NCBI RefSeq assembly: GCF_024623325.1 | Contig: NZ_JANJZD010000023.1 | Span: forward strand, 26,719-90,718 | Length of the DNA stretch: 64,000 nt | From: Acetatifactor muris | GTDB taxonomy: Bacteria; Bacillota; Clostridia; Lachnospirales; Lachnospiraceae | Direction: 5' to 3' | Shown here: positions 34,447 to 43,248 of the stretch, one piece after another | Numbering within the stretch: the stretch's first letter is position 1 | How the letters are laid out: every line of letters starts with the position of its first letter | Position numbers and translations under genes: made by a program | The notes under the pieces: model-generated | Told to the model about the DNA's origin: nothing | Database searches by the model: none | What the model saw: the letters and a program-made list of their open reading frames with translations, nothing else

Positions 34447-35396
34447 ACCTCCATATCGTGATTTTTTGTTTTCGCCGCCGCCTTTTTCGGGGCGGTCTTT
34501 GCCTTGTCCGCTTTAAGCTGCGCCCGGATAGAGGGGCGGGGCTTCCTTATCTCCCTGTCCCGGTTCTCCCCCTTGTCAATCAGCGCATACGTCCCATGTC
34601 TGCCCTCGATTTTGGAAAAGGAAAGTGTCTTGTAGGGCAGCATGGAGAAAAGGCGGTCAGTGTCCTTTGTGGCTGCAAGCCGCATGAACGCCGGGGAAAG
34701 CTCTGCCATGAAATGGGTCTTGTTGGGGCTGTTCGGCTCATAGTGCCGCTTCATTTCCCGCACAATGCGCCGCGCTTCCGTTTCAATCAGCCCGTCCCGC
34801 AAGGCTGTGATATGCGCCTTGAAGTCCCCCGGTGAAAGCTGCTCCCGGCTGCGCCGTTCTTCCTGTAAGAGCGATTGCAGCGCGTCCGGGTCGTTGGGTA
34901 CGGCTTCAAAGCGTTCAAACTTCCCAAGCTGCGGGTCGGGATTGCCGTTGAAGAACCGCCCGGCGGGTATCTCCCGTTCCCCACGCTCATAAATCAGCTT
35001 GACCGTATCGGCGGGCAGCTCCTTTTCCTTGACGCGCTCATAATGTTTGGCATAGTCCAGTTCGTACAGGTTGCCCTTGATTTTCCCGCGCTCCGTTCCC
35101 ATCAGCTCGATTGCATAGGCAAGAACGCGGTCGCTTGTCTGCTCCATGTAAAAACGCCATGTGTTGTGGGGCGCGGTATCTTTGAGGAAAACGTCGCGCT
35201 CCCGGAAGCAATGCGTCCCGGACGGGCGGCAGAACCACAAAAGGGTCTTGTCCTCCTTGCGGGGGCTTGCCGCCGCCTTTGCGATAATCTCTTTGTCAAT
35301 CTCTAAATCGCTCTGGTAAAATCCTGTGTTCTGCTTCATAACCGCATTGAGGGAAGCGAACAAATCCACGTTTTCAAATTTATTCTGTTTTGGCAT
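34443..35396 (-). CDS. Conserved transfer-region protein with KPSIRAQL tail
   Basis: A 317-residue soluble protein, not assigned to a biochemical function. It contains DKTLLWFCRPSGTHCFRERD and GTERGKIKGNLYELDYAKHY. Its last ~35 residues are basic and carry KPSIRAQLKADKAKT, nearly the same as the tail of the 1429-aa protein encoded just upstream. The ATG follows AAAGGAGCTGACCC, 3 nt after the previous gene. Confidence 0.8.
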   Translation of the reverse strand: MPKQNKFENVDLFASLNAVMKQNTGFYQSDLEIDKEIIAKAAASPRKEDKTLLWFCRPSGTHCFRERDVFLKDTAPHNTWRFYMEQTSDRVLAYAIELMGTERGKIKGNLYELDYAKHYERVKEKELPADTVKLIYERGEREIPAGRFFNGNPDPQLGKFERFEAVPNDPDALQSLLQEERRSREQLSPGDFKAHITALRDGLIETEARRIVREMKRHYEPNSPNKTHFMAELSPAFMRLAATKDTDRLFSMLPYKTLSFSKIEGRHGTYALIDKGENRDREIRKPRPSIRAQLKADKAKTAPKKAAAKTKNHDMEV

Positions 35397-35399
35397 GGG

Positions 35400-38300
35400 T
35401 CAGCTCCTTTCCAAATCCTGCGATTTCTGCTTTGCGTTTTTCTTCTGCGCCTTTTCCTTGTCAGCCCTAAGCTGCGCCCGGATAGAGGGCTTCTTTTCCG
35501 GCTTCGTTTCCTTGCCGCGCTCTTTGTCGGCTTTGACCGCGTTAGCCAGGTCAACAAGGGAAATCTGCTCGCCCGCCTTTACCTTTGCTTCGAGTTCGTC
35601 AACGGTAGGGGTGTTGTTGATGATACCGTCAATCATGTTTTCGTTCTGCTCCGCGCTCTGCTCGGCGGCTTTCAGCGGATTGTCCCGCTGCGGCTGCTCG
35701 GCGGCAACGGCAAACGCCCGCGTCCCGTTCCCCATAATCAGATACTTTCCGTCGTCCGACTGGTGGTGAAAGCCATATCCGGCGGCTTCTATCTGCTCCC
35801 GGCTCATGGCGGTTACATGGAAAGTCCCCCTCGGTGTCTTGACAGTTTCGCCCGTTTCCAAGTCGTCCGGGGTAAGCTGTTTCTGCTCCTGTAAAAACTC
35901 CGGCACTTCCTTATAACCGAAGCTGTCAACGTAATGCGCGGTGTCCTGTCCGTTCTGATGAAGCACTACCACGTCCGAAACGGAAAGGCTGTGTCCCTTA
36001 AAATCTTTGGGGTGGTCGATATTGAAGCGGGTGTAAATATCTTCAAGGGAAGTTTCCGGCGCAAGGGGCGCGGAATAGACAAGTTCATAGTTCGCTTTGT
36101 CAACCACATTCCCCGCCGCCTGCAGGCGGTCGTAAGGCTCAAAGCGGAAGTCCCTTGTTTCGTCCCCGCCCTTTATCTGGTAAATGGAAAAGGTGTCTTT
36201 GTCCTGTCCGGCGGTCTGCGCCGTTTCCTGTGCCTTTGCGTAAAGTTCTTTTACCTCTGCCTGTGTCAGTTCCCCAGCGTTCAGTTGCCCCATAAGCTCG
36301 CGGCATTTTTCGGGTGTGCCGATATACAGAACGTCGCCTATTTTGGCTTTCCCGTCCTCCTGTGGAACGTATGCTTGCAGAATAGAAAGATTTTCCCGGC
36401 TGTCGCTTCGGGGGTTCGCGTGTACTTGATAGATGTACTCCTGTGGGGGCTGCGCCTGTGCCGCTTCCTTTTGGCTGCGGATATGCTCCCGCAGTAAATC
36501 AGTGGGCTTTTCCCCGGTAAGGGGCTGAATGGATTTCACATAATCTGCCGCATAATAGGCATTATTGGTAAGCTGCCGCTGCCATGCCCCGGCTTTGGGC
36601 GACCACCGAAAACCGTTGCTTTTCAGTTCTTCCCGCGTCGCTTCGTCGGGCTTCCCGTCAAAGAAGATTTGCAGACGGTTCGCTTCGGTGTTGGCTTCCA
36701 TGCTACCGCCCTCAAACTCCCAACCGACAAAACCGATTTCCTTTGTCTGTGAGAGGGATTTAATGCGGTCTTTGACGCGCCGGATTTCTGCGTTGTTGTT
36801 GGATAACGCCCACGACGCAAAGGGCTTGTCCCCTAAATGCCACTGGCTCGACATATCCGCTTTCAGCTTTTCAAGCTGCTCCGGCGGCAAATGCGGGCAA
36901 CCGTCAAGGGTCTTATGCTTGCGGTAATAGGCGTTGACTGCTTTCATGGTTTCCTGTGATTTTTCCAGTCCCGCAAGTTTCTTTTGAAGTTTCTCGACTG
37001 CTTGCGGGTCGTCCGCGCTGATACCGCCCATTCCTGTACTGCGGATTTTATCAAGCAAGCCCTGTATGTCCCGGTATTCCTGCATATTCCGGTCAGTGGC
37101 GGCGTTCTGCTTTTCTTTCTTCCTTGTGGGGAAGTTGGAACCTCCGGCAATCAAGATAGAGGGAACGCGCCCCGCAATTTCATAGCCCTTGTTCATATTC
37201 GCCGCCAGTTTCCGGGCATAAGTGTCAAGCAGACTGTCAATCTTTTCATGGTACATAGGGTCAACACGTTTTTTCTGCCGTTCCGCGATTTGTACGGCTT
37301 CGTCAATGTAGCTGCGGTATTCTGCCGTTGCGCTGCCCGGTTTGTAATCGTAAAAGCTGTTCATATCCTTTGCGCGGCGGGCGGCGGTTTCATTGATAGA
37401 ATAGTAAGGGGCAGCGGGCGGCGTTTCCTGTGTCCCGGCTTCGGGCTGCGTGGCTTCGCTGCGGGTTTCCTGTGGCGCGTCTGCCTGTTCCTGTGGGGGT
37501 GTTTCCGGCTGTTCTGGCGCGGAGATTTCCGGCTGCTCTGTGACTGCTTCGGGCTGCGGCTGTTCCTGTGCCTGTCCTTTCGTCTGCTCCTTTTGGATTT
37601 CTGCAAAATGCCCGTCAATGGTTTCAATCAGCTTTGCGGCGGTGCTTTTGATGGTTTCAAGAGAGCCTTTCAGTTCGGAAAGCTCCCGCCCGCTGCTCCA
37701 CCCGGCGACGTAGCCGAAAGAATAGTCCGACGTGTCAAGCCCGTAATGTTGGCAGACGGTGTAAGCGATACTTTCCGCCTGTACCTCGCGGGTGCGGCGG
37801 TCTGGGCGTTCCGGCGCGTCGATAGCGGTATCATGCAGCGTCGCATGGGCGATTTCATGGATAGCGGTTTTGATGTTCTGTAATTCGCTCATGCCCTCGT
37901 TGATGATGATTTTTCTTTCCTCATAGTTGCAGCGTCCTTTTACGTTGCCTGTCAGTTCGTCAAAGCCAACGGCAAAGGGCGACGTTTTTTCAAGGGCGGC
38001 GAAAAAATCCGGGTACCGTTCCACATTGCCCGTCAGCTCGGTGGCAAGGGTGGGAAGCTCCTTTCCCTCGGTCTGCGCTACGTCAAAGACAGAAACGACG
38101 ATAAATTTCGGTATCTTGATTTCCTGTACTTCGGTGACGGGCTTCCCGTCCGCGCCGATTATGGGCTTCTGTGTGTCCGGGTCAAGTTTTTCAACCTGTT
38201 TGCGTATGGTCTTTTCAGTAGGGGCGATAATCCGTATGCCCTTTTCATGTGCTTTTACATGACGCTCGATAAGCGGGTCTTTCCATGCGTTATAGCCCAT

Positions 38301-39689
38301 GACATGGGTAGCGTCTGGGGCTTGCATGGCGATTAAGACAGTGTTCCGTAAGCTGTACGTCGGAAACTTTGACATGACGCGCAGATAGTCCGCATAGCGT
38401 TCACTGTCAAACAGTTCTGTAATGCCGCGCTCCAAATGGGCGGCAATCTCTTTCAGCTTCCCGTCGGAAGTGTCCGCAGTAGGGATAATCGGGATAACCG
38501 GGCGCGGCTCGGCGGCAAGGGCGGGCTGCGCTGCGGAAGTGTCAAAATCTTCTTTTTCCGGGTCGGGGCGTTCTGGCTGCGGGGGCTGCGGCGTTACCCG
38601 GTATTCCTCCGGCACGTCGCGCCCGTCGTACCATTCTGTAAAGGTGTTGCGGTTGTTGTAGATATAGCCCTTTTCGGTAAACATACCGTCGTCGTTAATG
38701 GAAGCGTCCCGCCCGTATTCCTCATACATGAAATACCGTTTCACTTCGTCGGATAGCTCCGGTTCTTCCAGTTCATCAACCAGATAATGCCCGTATTCTT
38801 CTTCACTGTGGACGGACGGATAAAGCCAGTAGCAGTCAAGGTTTTGTGCAAGGTTGATGATGTCCTGTAAGCTGTCGGCATGGTCGCCGTATTCAATGGC
38901 TGCAATGAATTTCTCCCGGTCGTCGTCAAACTGCATTTCCAAGAGCTTCCCTAAATAGTTCAGCTCGTCGGGGTGGGAATACTCGCTTAAATGTTCCGTC
39001 AAGCCGGGGATAGAGGATTGAAATTCTGTGAAATGCCATTCCTCGTAGTGCTTGAAGTCAATCCCGATACGGTCAAAGACTTCTTTCAGATGTTCGGCAG
39101 TCGTGGGGAACGTCACCCATTCGCCCGCGGGTCTGCCCTCGGTGTACTTCCCAAGATTGGAAAGATAGCCGCTTAAAATCGGTTCTGCCATTTGTTCGCT
39201 CCTTTCTTCGTTCATCATGCGGTGCATAAGCTCAAAATCTTCAATGCTCATGCTCCCGTCAAATACATAGGGGTTAAAATCCTCCCCGTCCCGGTAGGGC
39301 TTTTCGGAAAAGGGAAGCCCCGCTTCATGGGCTGAGGCTCTCGCTTCCTCGATAACCTCCGGGGGAAGCCTGTCGTCATGCGCCCCGATAAAACCGTCAA
39401 TGTCGTTCATGCTGTTTTCATAGTGGTAGCGCACTCCGGCGGTCAGCTCGTCAAGGCTCATGTCCTCGCCTAAATGCCCGCAGTAATAACCGTTTAAGAT
39501 AACGGCGGCGGGGTCGGTGCTTTTGATTTCCTCTAACCGGCTCCTGTCCTCCGGGTAGAGCGTATCGTCCATATCAAGATGAAAATATTCCGCGTTCCAT
39601 GAACGCCCCTGTTTCCAGAACGCCACCCATGCGATACCGTCCCTAAGCTCGTCTTGATAGTCCTTTACGGTGTCCCGTAAACTTGCCAT
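35400..39689 (-). CDS. Giant antirestriction fusion: ArdA, ArdC/zincin, YodL and other domains
   Basis: A 1429-residue multidomain protein. Residues ~165-360 resemble ArdA (GEWVTFPTTAEHLKEVFDRI). Residues ~410-560 resemble the ArdC N-terminal ssDNA-binding domain (FPTYSLRNTVLIAMQAPDAT). A zincin metalloprotease motif HEIAHATLHD is near 612. A Pro/Gln/Glu-rich linker (~700-765) precedes a helical region. GFRWSPKAGAWQRQ lies near 1045, a YodL-like segment (SIYQIKGGDETRDFRFEPYD) near 1165 and a DUF4316-like segment near 1300. It ends KKPSIRAQLRADKEK. It likely protects incoming DNA from host restriction. The ATG follows AAAGGAGG. Confidence 0.85.
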   Translation of the reverse strand: MASLRDTVKDYQDELRDGIAWVAFWKQGRSWNAEYFHLDMDDTLYPEDRSRLEEIKSTDPAAVILNGYYCGHLGEDMSLDELTAGVRYHYENSMNDIDGFIGAHDDRLPPEVIEEARASAHEAGLPFSEKPYRDGEDFNPYVFDGSMSIEDFELMHRMMNEERSEQMAEPILSGYLSNLGKYTEGRPAGEWVTFPTTAEHLKEVFDRIGIDFKHYEEWHFTEFQSSIPGLTEHLSEYSHPDELNYLGKLLEMQFDDDREKFIAAIEYGDHADSLQDIINLAQNLDCYWLYPSVHSEEEYGHYLVDELEEPELSDEVKRYFMYEEYGRDASINDDGMFTEKGYIYNNRNTFTEWYDGRDVPEEYRVTPQPPQPERPDPEKEDFDTSAAQPALAAEPRPVIPIIPTADTSDGKLKEIAAHLERGITELFDSERYADYLRVMSKFPTYSLRNTVLIAMQAPDATHVMGYNAWKDPLIERHVKAHEKGIRIIAPTEKTIRKQVEKLDPDTQKPIIGADGKPVTEVQEIKIPKFIVVSVFDVAQTEGKELPTLATELTGNVERYPDFFAALEKTSPFAVGFDELTGNVKGRCNYEERKIIINEGMSELQNIKTAIHEIAHATLHDTAIDAPERPDRRTREVQAESIAYTVCQHYGLDTSDYSFGYVAGWSSGRELSELKGSLETIKSTAAKLIETIDGHFAEIQKEQTKGQAQEQPQPEAVTEQPEISAPEQPETPPQEQADAPQETRSEATQPEAGTQETPPAAPYYSINETAARRAKDMNSFYDYKPGSATAEYRSYIDEAVQIAERQKKRVDPMYHEKIDSLLDTYARKLAANMNKGYEIAGRVPSILIAGGSNFPTRKKEKQNAATDRNMQEYRDIQGLLDKIRSTGMGGISADDPQAVEKLQKKLAGLEKSQETMKAVNAYYRKHKTLDGCPHLPPEQLEKLKADMSSQWHLGDKPFASWALSNNNAEIRRVKDRIKSLSQTKEIGFVGWEFEGGSMEANTEANRLQIFFDGKPDEATREELKSNGFRWSPKAGAWQRQLTNNAYYAADYVKSIQPLTGEKPTDLLREHIRSQKEAAQAQPPQEYIYQVHANPRSDSRENLSILQAYVPQEDGKAKIGDVLYIGTPEKCRELMGQLNAGELTQAEVKELYAKAQETAQTAGQDKDTFSIYQIKGGDETRDFRFEPYDRLQAAGNVVDKANYELVYSAPLAPETSLEDIYTRFNIDHPKDFKGHSLSVSDVVVLHQNGQDTAHYVDSFGYKEVPEFLQEQKQLTPDDLETGETVKTPRGTFHVTAMSREQIEAAGYGFHHQSDDGKYLIMGNGTRAFAVAAEQPQRDNPLKAAEQSAEQNENMIDGIINNTPTVDELEAKVKAGEQISLVDLANAVKADKERGKETKPEKKPSIRAQLRADKEKAQKKNAKQKSQDLERS

Positions 39690-39819
39690 AGTGAAAAACC
39701 TCCTTTCTCTGCGGCAGCGTCATAAGCTGCATTTTTGGGCTGCATGGTCTACTACGGGTACGCCCGCATTTCTGCCAAATATTTTTGAAAATTTTTAGAG
39801 GGTGAAGCCCTCCGCAAAA

Positions 39820-39919
39820 GAGGGTTTGGGAAACTTCCCAACAAGCAAAATCCCCGTCCGGCGCGTCAGCGGCAGGACAGGGATTTACGGAAGTGGGTAC
39901 CCGCTTCCTATGCTTGCTA
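39820..39919 (-). repeat. oriT-like 100-bp sequence, copy B (inverted)
   Basis: The reverse complement shares 34 bp (TAGCAAGCATAGGAAGCGGG and onward) and then 26 of 27 bp (GCTTGTTGGGAAGTTTCCCA and onward) with copy A at 31614-31713. Both copies are exactly 100 bp with unrelated middles of equal length. It lies between the topoisomerase and giant ArdA/ArdC genes. Confidence 0.65.
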
Positions 39920-39928
39920 TTCAAGTTT

Positions 39929-42019
39929 TTAGTTCTTCCGCACTTCGATACGGTAGTTGACGTATTTCCCGCCAGTATCGGCTAAAACGATAGTTCCGTC
40001 GTAGGTCTTGCCTGTTTTCGGGGAATAGAGCTTTTTCACATTCGCCTTGCCGGATTTAAGGAGCGCGGCGGCAATCTTCGCAGAAAAAGCGGTCTTGCGT
40101 TCCTCAAAGAAACGGTCGTTCTTCCACATGACAAAGGCACATTCCCTGTTGCTGCAATAGTAGTTTTTCTTTCCCTCATGGACGGGGGAACCGCACCGGG
40201 GGCATTTGCCAATAGAGGGCTTTTCCTCTCGGAACAAATCCTTTTTCCCGTCCAGTGCGGCGGCGTGTGTCTGCACAAGCTCCCGCGCCATAGCTTCAAT
40301 GCCGGACAGAAATTCGCCGGGGTCTGCGGCTCCCTTTGCTATCTGCGTCAGATTGTTTTCCCATTCTGCGGTAAGCTGCGGGGAAGTGAGCATATCCGGC
40401 AAGATTGATACAAGGGCGGCTCCGTTCTGCGTGGGGATAAGCTGCTTGCCTTTGCGCTCTGCAAAGCCGCCCTTTACCAGCTTTTCAATGACGGCGGCGC
40501 GGGTGGCGGGAGTGCCAAGCCCCCGGCGTTCCGCATCCGGGTCGGTGTCCCCGTTCCCGGCTCGCTCCATAGCAGAGAGAAGCGACGCTTCGCTGTGGGG
40601 CTTCGGCGGCGTTGTGGTATGCTCCGTTACCTTTGCGGCGGGGTTAGAAAAGCCCTGTCCCTCGGAAAGTTCCGGCAGCGTCACGCCCTCATTTTCCCCG
40701 TCCTCCGGGTCGGGCTTATCTTTAAGCGTCGCCCGGTATCTGTGTTCAATCCCTTTCCAACCGTCGGAAAGCACCGTCTTTCCCCGCGCCGTAAACTTTG
40801 TATCAGCGCATGAGAAAACCGCCGTAACCGCTTCAAAGATATGCGGCTCGGCGGTGGCAAAGAGCAGACGCGCCCCCGCAAGGGTAAGAATATTTTTCTC
40901 GCTTTCCGGCAGCGCGTCCGGGTCAGCCTTTGCAAGCTCCATAGTGGGAATGATTGCGTGATGGTCTGATACTTTTTTACTGTCTGATACCTTTGCAATA
41001 TCCGGCGTGAAGCCCGCGCCCGCCATAAAGGGGAGCTTTTCGCAGAGCAGCGTGATAATGCCCGCTGCGGTGCCGCCCATGTCGTCAGTAAGAAAGCTGC
41101 TGTCCGTCCTCGGATAAGTAAGGAGCCGCTTTTCATAAAGGGCTTGTGCAAGGTCAAGGGTCTGCTTCGCGGTGTAGCCAAAAATGCGGTTCGCTTCCCG
41201 CTGCAAAGAGGTAAGGTCAAAGAGCTTCGGCGGGGCTGCGGTTTTCTTCTCTCTGGTAAGGGAAACGCATACCGCCGTTTCTGTTTCGCAAGCCCCTTTC
41301 AGCGCGGCGGCTTCTGCCTTGTCTGAAATCCTTTCGCTTGCCGCTTCCGCGCCGGATAAATCAAGGCGCACATGATAATATTTTTCTTTCTGGAAATGGG
41401 AGATAGCCGCGTCCCGGTCGGTGAGCATTTTTAAGGTCGGGGTCTGGACGCGCCCCACGTTCAAGGTCTTTCCATACAGGCAGGAGAAAAGCCGGGTGGC
41501 GTTAATGCCGATAAGCCAGTCAGCCTTTGCGCGGCAGAGGGCAGACGCAAAGAGCGCGTCATATTCCCGCCCGTCTTTGAGGGAAGCAAAGCCCGCCTTA
41601 ATCGCCCCGTCCTCCATTGAGGAAATCCACAAGCGGCGCATAGGCTTCTTGCAGCCCGCCGCTTCGTAGACAAAGCGGAATATCAATTCGCCCTCGCGCC
41701 CCGCGTCACACGCATTTACCACTTCGGAAACGTCGGCGCGGTGCATAAGCTCTTTTAGGGTTTTGAATTGCTTCCCCTTGTCCGGGTCAACGGCGTACTG
41801 CCATTCCTCCGGCAGAATGGGTAAGCTCTCAAAACTCCATTTTTTATATTGCTCCCCGTAGGCGGCAGCTTCCGCAAGCTGTACCAAATGACCGACGCAC
41901 CATGAAATGAGGCAGCCGCCGCCCTCGATATATCCGTCTTTCTTTTCCTTAACGCCAAGCGCGGCGGCGATAGTCTGCGCCACGCTCGGCTTTTCTGCAA
42001 TCACAAGTCTAAGTGCCAT
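39929..42019 (-). CDS. topB: DNA topoisomerase III
   Basis: A 696-residue type IA topoisomerase: TOPRIM domain (LVIAEKPSVAQ, CDAGREGELIFR), NVGRVQTPTL, catalytic Tyr about 301 in LLTYPRTDSSF, and a C-terminal zinc finger (KCPRCGSPVHEG...YYCSNRECAF). Topoisomerases of this type are standard in Tn1549-like transfer regions and resolve DNA during conjugative replication. The ATG follows AAAGGAGG. Confidence 0.95.
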   Translation of the reverse strand: MALRLVIAEKPSVAQTIAAALGVKEKKDGYIEGGGCLISWCVGHLVQLAEAAAYGEQYKKWSFESLPILPEEWQYAVDPDKGKQFKTLKELMHRADVSEVVNACDAGREGELIFRFVYEAAGCKKPMRRLWISSMEDGAIKAGFASLKDGREYDALFASALCRAKADWLIGINATRLFSCLYGKTLNVGRVQTPTLKMLTDRDAAISHFQKEKYYHVRLDLSGAEAASERISDKAEAAALKGACETETAVCVSLTREKKTAAPPKLFDLTSLQREANRIFGYTAKQTLDLAQALYEKRLLTYPRTDSSFLTDDMGGTAAGIITLLCEKLPFMAGAGFTPDIAKVSDSKKVSDHHAIIPTMELAKADPDALPESEKNILTLAGARLLFATAEPHIFEAVTAVFSCADTKFTARGKTVLSDGWKGIEHRYRATLKDKPDPEDGENEGVTLPELSEGQGFSNPAAKVTEHTTTPPKPHSEASLLSAMERAGNGDTDPDAERRGLGTPATRAAVIEKLVKGGFAERKGKQLIPTQNGAALVSILPDMLTSPQLTAEWENNLTQIAKGAADPGEFLSGIEAMARELVQTHAAALDGKKDLFREEKPSIGKCPRCGSPVHEGKKNYYCSNRECAFVMWKNDRFFEERKTAFSAKIAAALLKSGKANVKKLYSPKTGKTYDGTIVLADTGGKYVNYRIEVRKN

Positions 42020-42034
42020 GAAAAAATCCTCCTT

Positions 42035-42223
42035 TCAGCGTTCCGGCTCGCTTGCCTTTTTCTCCTGTACCTGTTTCAGACAGTAGCCCACACAAGGGAG
42101 CTGCCCTTTGTACGGACAGGAAGCGCAAGCCGGGGAATGGGGAACGGGCGGCGCATTGTCACGCCGCCCGCCCGGTCTTTGAATCATCATCTTTTCAAAG
42201 GGATTGTCGGTAAACAGGGTCAT
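42035..42223 (-). CDS. Small Cys-containing transfer-region protein, 62 aa
   Basis: Not recognised by name. It contains HSPACASCPYKGQLPCVGYC, a four-Cys cluster that could bind metal. It overlaps the previous gene (ATGA) and is followed by topB, so it belongs to the transfer operon. Confidence 0.7.
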   Translation of the reverse strand: MTLFTDNPFEKMMIQRPGGRRDNAPPVPHSPACASCPYKGQLPCVGYCLKQVQEKKASEPER

Positions 42224-42939
42224 GCTTCCTCGTCCTCCTGTTCTTCATCAGAAAGCCCGTCCCCCTCGTCCGGCTCCGGCTCGTCCTCGTCGTAATCGTC
42301 AAAATCGAAATCTTCAAGGTCGGTGTCGCCCTTGACGTTTTGCTTCGGCTTCATAAACTTAAAATAATAGAACGCGCCCCCGCCGCCAAGAAGTGCCACG
42401 ACAAGGAAAAGCACAAGCCCGCCCGTATTGCCTTTTTCTTTGGGCGGCTCCGTTGGTTCTTCGGTTTCCGGCTCCGCTTCCTTGCCGCTGCAAGCGGTCA
42501 TGTTGTCCTTGCAGACGGGGCAGCTCACATTTACTTTCCCGGCTTCGCATTTCTCGGTGCAACTGCAAACGGCGGGCGGGGCTGTTTCGGTGCTTCCGTC
42601 CTCCATAAGTGCTAAGAGGTCGGCTTCGTCCACTTGATTAAGGAAATGTACGGTGTCCTCGCCCTCGTCGTCCCGGTCAATGAGGATATAAAAGTAATTG
42701 CCGTTTTTGGTTGTTACGGTGATAAGCTGCTTGTTGCCGCCGAAATCGTCTACAAGGGTCGCGTTCCCGTCCGGGGTGAGGGGTTCTTCCTTTTGGGGTT
42801 CCTCGTAGACAACGCCGCTGTCATTGGTAGCGTCCTCGCCCTCCGGGGTCTGTGCAAAGGCGGTGACGGAAAAGCCGCCCATACAGATAAATGTGGTAAG
42901 CAGCACAAAAAAGCTGCGGATAAATTTGCTCTTATTCAT
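42220..42939 (-). CDS. DUF4366-type surface protein
   Basis: About 239 residues: signal peptide (MNKSKFIRSFFVLLTTFICM, then GGFSVTAFAQ), an exported domain with a Cys cluster (VCSCTEKCEAGKVNVSCPVC), a C-terminal transmembrane segment (GLVLFLVVALLGGGGAFYYF) and an acidic cytoplasmic tail. This matches the DUF4366 family of Tn1549-like elements. The ATG at 42939 is chosen over a much longer frame because GGAGGACACCGAGA precedes it. It overlaps the DUF4315 gene by 8 nt. Confidence 0.87.
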   Translation of the reverse strand: MNKSKFIRSFFVLLTTFICMGGFSVTAFAQTPEGEDATNDSGVVYEEPQKEEPLTPDGNATLVDDFGGNKQLITVTTKNGNYFYILIDRDDEGEDTVHFLNQVDEADLLALMEDGSTETAPPAVCSCTEKCEAGKVNVSCPVCKDNMTACSGKEAEPETEEPTEPPKEKGNTGGLVLFLVVALLGGGGAFYYFKFMKPKQNVKGDTDLEDFDFDDYDEDEPEPDEGDGLSDEEQEDEEA

Positions 42940-43210
42940 TCTCGGTGTCCTCCATTTCTTCGTTGTCATGGTCTGCGGGTTCTGCGGGGTAGCCCGGCGC
43001 GGCTTCCATGCCCGGAATACCGCCCCCGGAAAGCATAGCGGAAAGCTCATGCGGGGAAAGGCGCATGGAGCGCACAAGCTGTACGATTTGCAGGTTTTCC
43101 GCTTCGGTTTTCTGCGCTTCAAGCCCCCTTAATTTATTCTGGTACTCGGTGATTTTCTCGCGGGTCTTTGCAATCTCCTTGTCGATACGTTCAATTTTGT
43201 TCATAGCCAT
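42932..43210 (-). CDS. DUF4315-type coiled-coil protein
   Basis: A 92-residue protein with an N-terminal coiled coil (KIERIDKEIAKTREKITEYQ) and an acidic Pro-rich tail, matching the DUF4315 family always found beside the DUF4366 gene in these elements. The exact role is unknown. Confidence 0.87.
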   Translation of the reverse strand: MAMNKIERIDKEIAKTREKITEYQNKLRGLEAQKTEAENLQIVQLVRSMRLSPHELSAMLSGGGIPGMEAAPGYPAEPADHDNEEMEDTENE

Positions 43211-43248
43211 AAATCAATTTCTCCTTTCAGATTTTCAATTTTTTGTTG

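Noticed and set aside
36984..37883. Plus-strand frame of 299 codons
   Set aside because: Antisense of the giant ArdA/ArdC gene; Phe/Leu/Cys-rich composition typical of the complement of a GC-rich gene.
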